From the NCBI RefSeq assembly GCF_003072125.1, contig NZ_QCYH01000001.1, positions 701,909 to 765,908 on the forward strand: a stretch of 64,000 nt of DNA, written 5' to 3'. Below the pieces are notes generated by a model. That model made no database searches. It saw only the letters and a program-made list of their open reading frames with translations, and was not told the origin of the DNA. Position 1 is the stretch's first letter. Every line of letters starts with the position of its first letter. Shown here one piece after another: positions 62,601 through 64,000 of the stretch. The translations under genes were made by a program, and so were the position numbers. The stretch is from Pelagivirga sediminicola (GTDB lineage: Bacteria > Pseudomonadota > Alphaproteobacteria > Rhodobacterales > Rhodobacteraceae).

Positions 62601-63967
62601 CCCGAACGCAGAATATCTCGCTTCTGGCCCGCCCCGAGCGGATCGTCTTCTACACCCAGGACGAGAACAACTTGCCCAAGGTCCTCGGCGAAAGGCGCTT
62701 CGACGAGGCAAATTCCGAGGCAGAAGCTCGGATCGCCCGCCGGTTCGAGCCAGGAGAGTTCGCCGGACTGGACGAGATCCGCGTCGAGGTGACGCCCCAC
62801 ATCACCGACCTGATCGCCCTGCGTGATGGCTACGAGCCGTCAGTCGAAACGCTGCCGGACATCGTTGCTGCCGCCTGGGCAGCGCGCGATGCAGGCTTGC
62901 CCGGCCCGGCCGTTTTCGAGGCCGGACAGGCCCGGCCGGATCCGGTGTGGATCACGCGGCACCGCGAGATGCTCCTGTCCTGGCTTCAGGCGAAGGCCGC
63001 GGCGCTCGGTCAGGATTTCACGGTGCGGGTCATGGGCGGCAACGATCGCTCATGCGGTAGCTTCCGTGAGGCTTACGGTCATCTTGACCAGCAGGTCATG
63101 ACCGCGGTGCCGTCTCTGCGCGAGGACCAGAGCGATCTTGCGCGACGTCTGCGCGAAGAAAACGGCCCAATGAAGGTTTCACGTCGATACGCGATCACGC
63201 GGACCCGCCCGCACGCCGAGCAGGATCGCTGCACCAATGATATGGTCATTCTCGTGCTTGAGGACGCGATTCACGAGGGGCGTCCGAGCGCCGGTGCCGT
63301 TGCCACGCAGATCGCGTTCACCCTCGGCGCGGCCGAGCGCGTGGAGGGGACCGGCAAGGTCCCTGGGCTGGTGCTGAGGGGCGCGGCGACAGGAACCCGG
63401 ATCGAGATGGGCGATGGCACGCTCGGCCCTCTGCTGACGCCTGCAGCGGTGCCGGAGACCGGCGACACACAGCAATCCGTTGACGCCGCGCAGCAAGCCG
63501 AGGCGCCCCCCTCCCGCGATGAGCAGATCGCCGCGGCCCAGGCCAGGATTTCACCGCAACCTTCACTGCCTCAGCCCGAAGCGTCGGCAGACTGGCCGAA
63601 AATCACGCTCGAATCGACCGGCGATGCGCAACGCGACCTTCTGGGGATCGCACCCGGGCAAAGCATGCAGGAAGCTGCGGCAATGCTGTCTGCGCTCGAC
63701 GGCGTCGAAGCGGTGTTCGAAACCGCCATGCCGCCCGACGGGACCGTGTCCGCAGCGCAGCGCGCGCTCGGATACCAGAGGGTGTATCTGCGCCGCGGCG
63801 GCACCGAGGCGCTCACGATCGCCTCCTGGGCACCGGAGGGCGAGGTCGTCGGCATCATGCGCCGCATGGCCCTTGCGGACGGCAGGTTGCCGTTTGATCG
63901 CATCGTTTCGGCCTTGACCGACATGAGAACGGCGGTGCGAAAGTCGGCCGCGGTAGCGGCGGGATGA
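59609..63967 (+). CDS. 1452-residue exported protein with peptidoglycan-binding and LprI-like domains
   Basis: A very large exported protein of unknown function. Signal peptide 1-23. A peptidoglycan-binding domain_1 lies at about 145-203 (IQSALNARGFDAGPVDGQ, RSAIAAFQRGIG). A four-Cys LprI-like domain (about 213-278; Cys216, 228, 263, 269) follows. The rest, about 300-1280, has three spaced, weakly similar beta/alpha modules (about 430-545, 695-835, 915-1010). A C-terminal domain (about 1310-1452) contains LLGIAPGQSMQEAAAML. It starts inside the M15 stop (ATGA), which suggests a joint role in cell-wall modification. I do not recognise the full-length family. Confidence 0.85.
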   Translation: MTAREWMAALAVALATVASSAHSQSLIETYLADIGEIDRRNSSGAQLSDPAAILTQDRANVHRFGYRQAGDTSDGIFQSREMRARMPSLLARGSMSPAAQAALRSGAAARLEVQIWGQGTTPAYLTVDLAAAGQAAVADPVLSPAELSRSARSIQSALNARGFDAGPVDGQPGQRTRSAIAAFQRGIGAAPTGVLTRSELAMLTAGAPSAGPSFDCRRAGTPTEIAICANPSLAALDSALAAAWNAGGRRADQAAWLRSRDACGADVACLEHSMRSRVFALGGSPGQSQASGQVAPGQSTATGLGALASAPAAVATAPLSSGPRAHFDQGTLIDAPDGLARRLALLEIKRDPSALDDTSVLDAIRRLQNAETDPADRTFNAMNAIEKEDSRAALRAALLQEAETVRPVTPEDPLAVTLYSHSRPREFVEGTGLELVGGAPQMVLNARPYPIGSIVVTLPDEISGPLQISRSEAAAFIDRVSEEHSNGRQPRAVIWGQITRIGQDDSVESFARQVNQRGAPATFEPLRAELHFVAMDSSRRSILPLEPGSEPVHRWPLGGAEAPSGRQSALALAQSLGLPTVDGALDVPLPAQQRNAPGWGQFTAFAWLGQHPDAPREGNAFVGVARGLLSEADHRSFFGQPRYPSTDIVRSVTTAGYGSDPFQDEFARRDAKRVFFERYYDSILTNAPSWPVQVRHSVVLRLGTYNFDTESFPLQQMQGNLSNGQFRVVDLPADARNQGLASAERFGNLPAEIQVPPDQARVLRQMAQDGLVQLVWWADFDYSVDTSAIEQAFGSSRNNTMRTGQGTLQRIGIYAGAALDVEVLSFQVEDLLIPSPETPTEPAEPVASDFAREVAEAETSDGVAIAGHVARLLGAGGFETVAKLMPEVKQANEFDAPGAMQAATAQLRAGAETSLVIRSGIALGTYDLENGTFGFRADGLNLRTRQGDLQVTISLVGPDAFAPLEMDQATARYIVDQRSRNIMLLAELTPETAERTHARTQNISLLARPERIVFYTQDENNLPKVLGERRFDEANSEAEARIARRFEPGEFAGLDEIRVEVTPHITDLIALRDGYEPSVETLPDIVAAAWAARDAGLPGPAVFEAGQARPDPVWITRHREMLLSWLQAKAAALGQDFTVRVMGGNDRSCGSFREAYGHLDQQVMTAVPSLREDQSDLARRLREENGPMKVSRRYAITRTRPHAEQDRCTNDMVILVLEDAIHEGRPSAGAVATQIAFTLGAAERVEGTGKVPGLVLRGAATGTRIEMGDGTLGPLLTPAAVPETGDTQQSVDAAQQAEAPPSRDEQIAAAQARISPQPSLPQPEASADWPKITLESTGDAQRDLLGIAPGQSMQEAAAMLSALDGVEAVFETAMPPDGTVSAAQRALGYQRVYLRRGGTEALTIASWAPEGEVVGIMRRMALADGRLPFDRIVSALTDMRTAVRKSAAVAAG

Positions 63968-64000
63968 GCCTGCTGCGGGCGGCGTAAAAGTCGTCCACCT

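Noticed and set aside
60965..62800. 611-residue minus-strand ORF
   Set aside because: Antisense to the giant exported protein, which has a signal peptide and recognisable domains.
1..64000. CRISPR arrays, tRNA, rRNA, insertion sequences, prophage
   Set aside because: No repeat-spacer array, tRNA cloverleaf, rRNA sequence, transposase or phage structural gene was seen on reading both strands. The only gene-internal array is the VWA tandem repeat.

Overview
The window is about 64 kb of GC-rich chromosome, almost certainly from the Rhodobacterales (Roseobacter/Paracoccus-type Alphaproteobacteria). The evidence is the gene order and the family-restricted small genes: DUF2842, DUF2484 between murC and murB, a CtrA-type site, GANTC methylation sites, and an unusually long leader in front of mraZ. 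I see no rRNA, tRNA, CRISPR array, insertion sequence or phage module. The long ORFs antisense to purA, ftsZ, ftsI, the VWA gene and the terminal giant gene are GC-codon-bias shadows.

Left part (1-24,000), cell division and envelope core. Two blocks of the dcw cluster lie on the minus strand. The block mraZ-rsmH-ftsL-ftsI-murE runs off the left edge. It is preceded by a 666-bp leader/promoter region with a candidate UpsM-like RNA, a perfect DnaA box inside a predicted promoter, phased GGGAAA repeats and three GANTC sites. The second block is ftsW-murG-murC-DUF2484-(3-TM protein)-murB-ddl-ftsQ-ftsA-ftsZ, then lpxC-bamD-recN. The blocks are in permuted order and are separated by purA, secG, pyrG (with a structured leader) and small genes. 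Together they make peptidoglycan precursors (Mur/Ddl), the divisome (FtsZAQWIL), lipid A (LpxC) and the outer-membrane assembly factor BamD.

Middle part (24,000-44,500), housekeeping and catabolic genes. It holds a flavoprotein, map, sfsA, a CinA/MoaB-like gene overlapping a GNAT gene and an OmpA-family gene, a C45 acyltransferase, and a PHB-depolymerase-type esterase with a ribbon-helix-helix regulator. Next come a puuA-puuB glutamylputrescine pair facing a GntR regulator, and a complete dipeptide-type ABC importer (SBP-B-C-D-F) facing an amidase and an RpiR regulator.

Right part (44,500-64,000), accessory envelope and signalling genes. A four-gene minus-strand cluster encodes a lipoprotein, a polytopic membrane protein, a VWA protein carrying four nearly identical 88-residue repeats in an A-B-A-B arrangement, and an SH3-domain protein. 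Beside it is a three-gene plus-strand sensory operon: a sulfite-oxidase-fold periplasmic protein without a cofactor cysteine, a histidine kinase and a LuxR-type response regulator. Beyond 52.5 kb the region is less densely coding and contains decayed genes. It has a poly-gamma-glutamate-hydrolase-like protein, a class II glutamine amidotransferase, an SDR protein that has lost the canonical catalytic triad facing a LysR regulator, an EEP-family protein, a frameshifted YetF/DUF421 remnant, and an M15 peptidase translationally coupled to a 1452-residue protein of unknown function. That last pair is the best candidate for an undescribed system.
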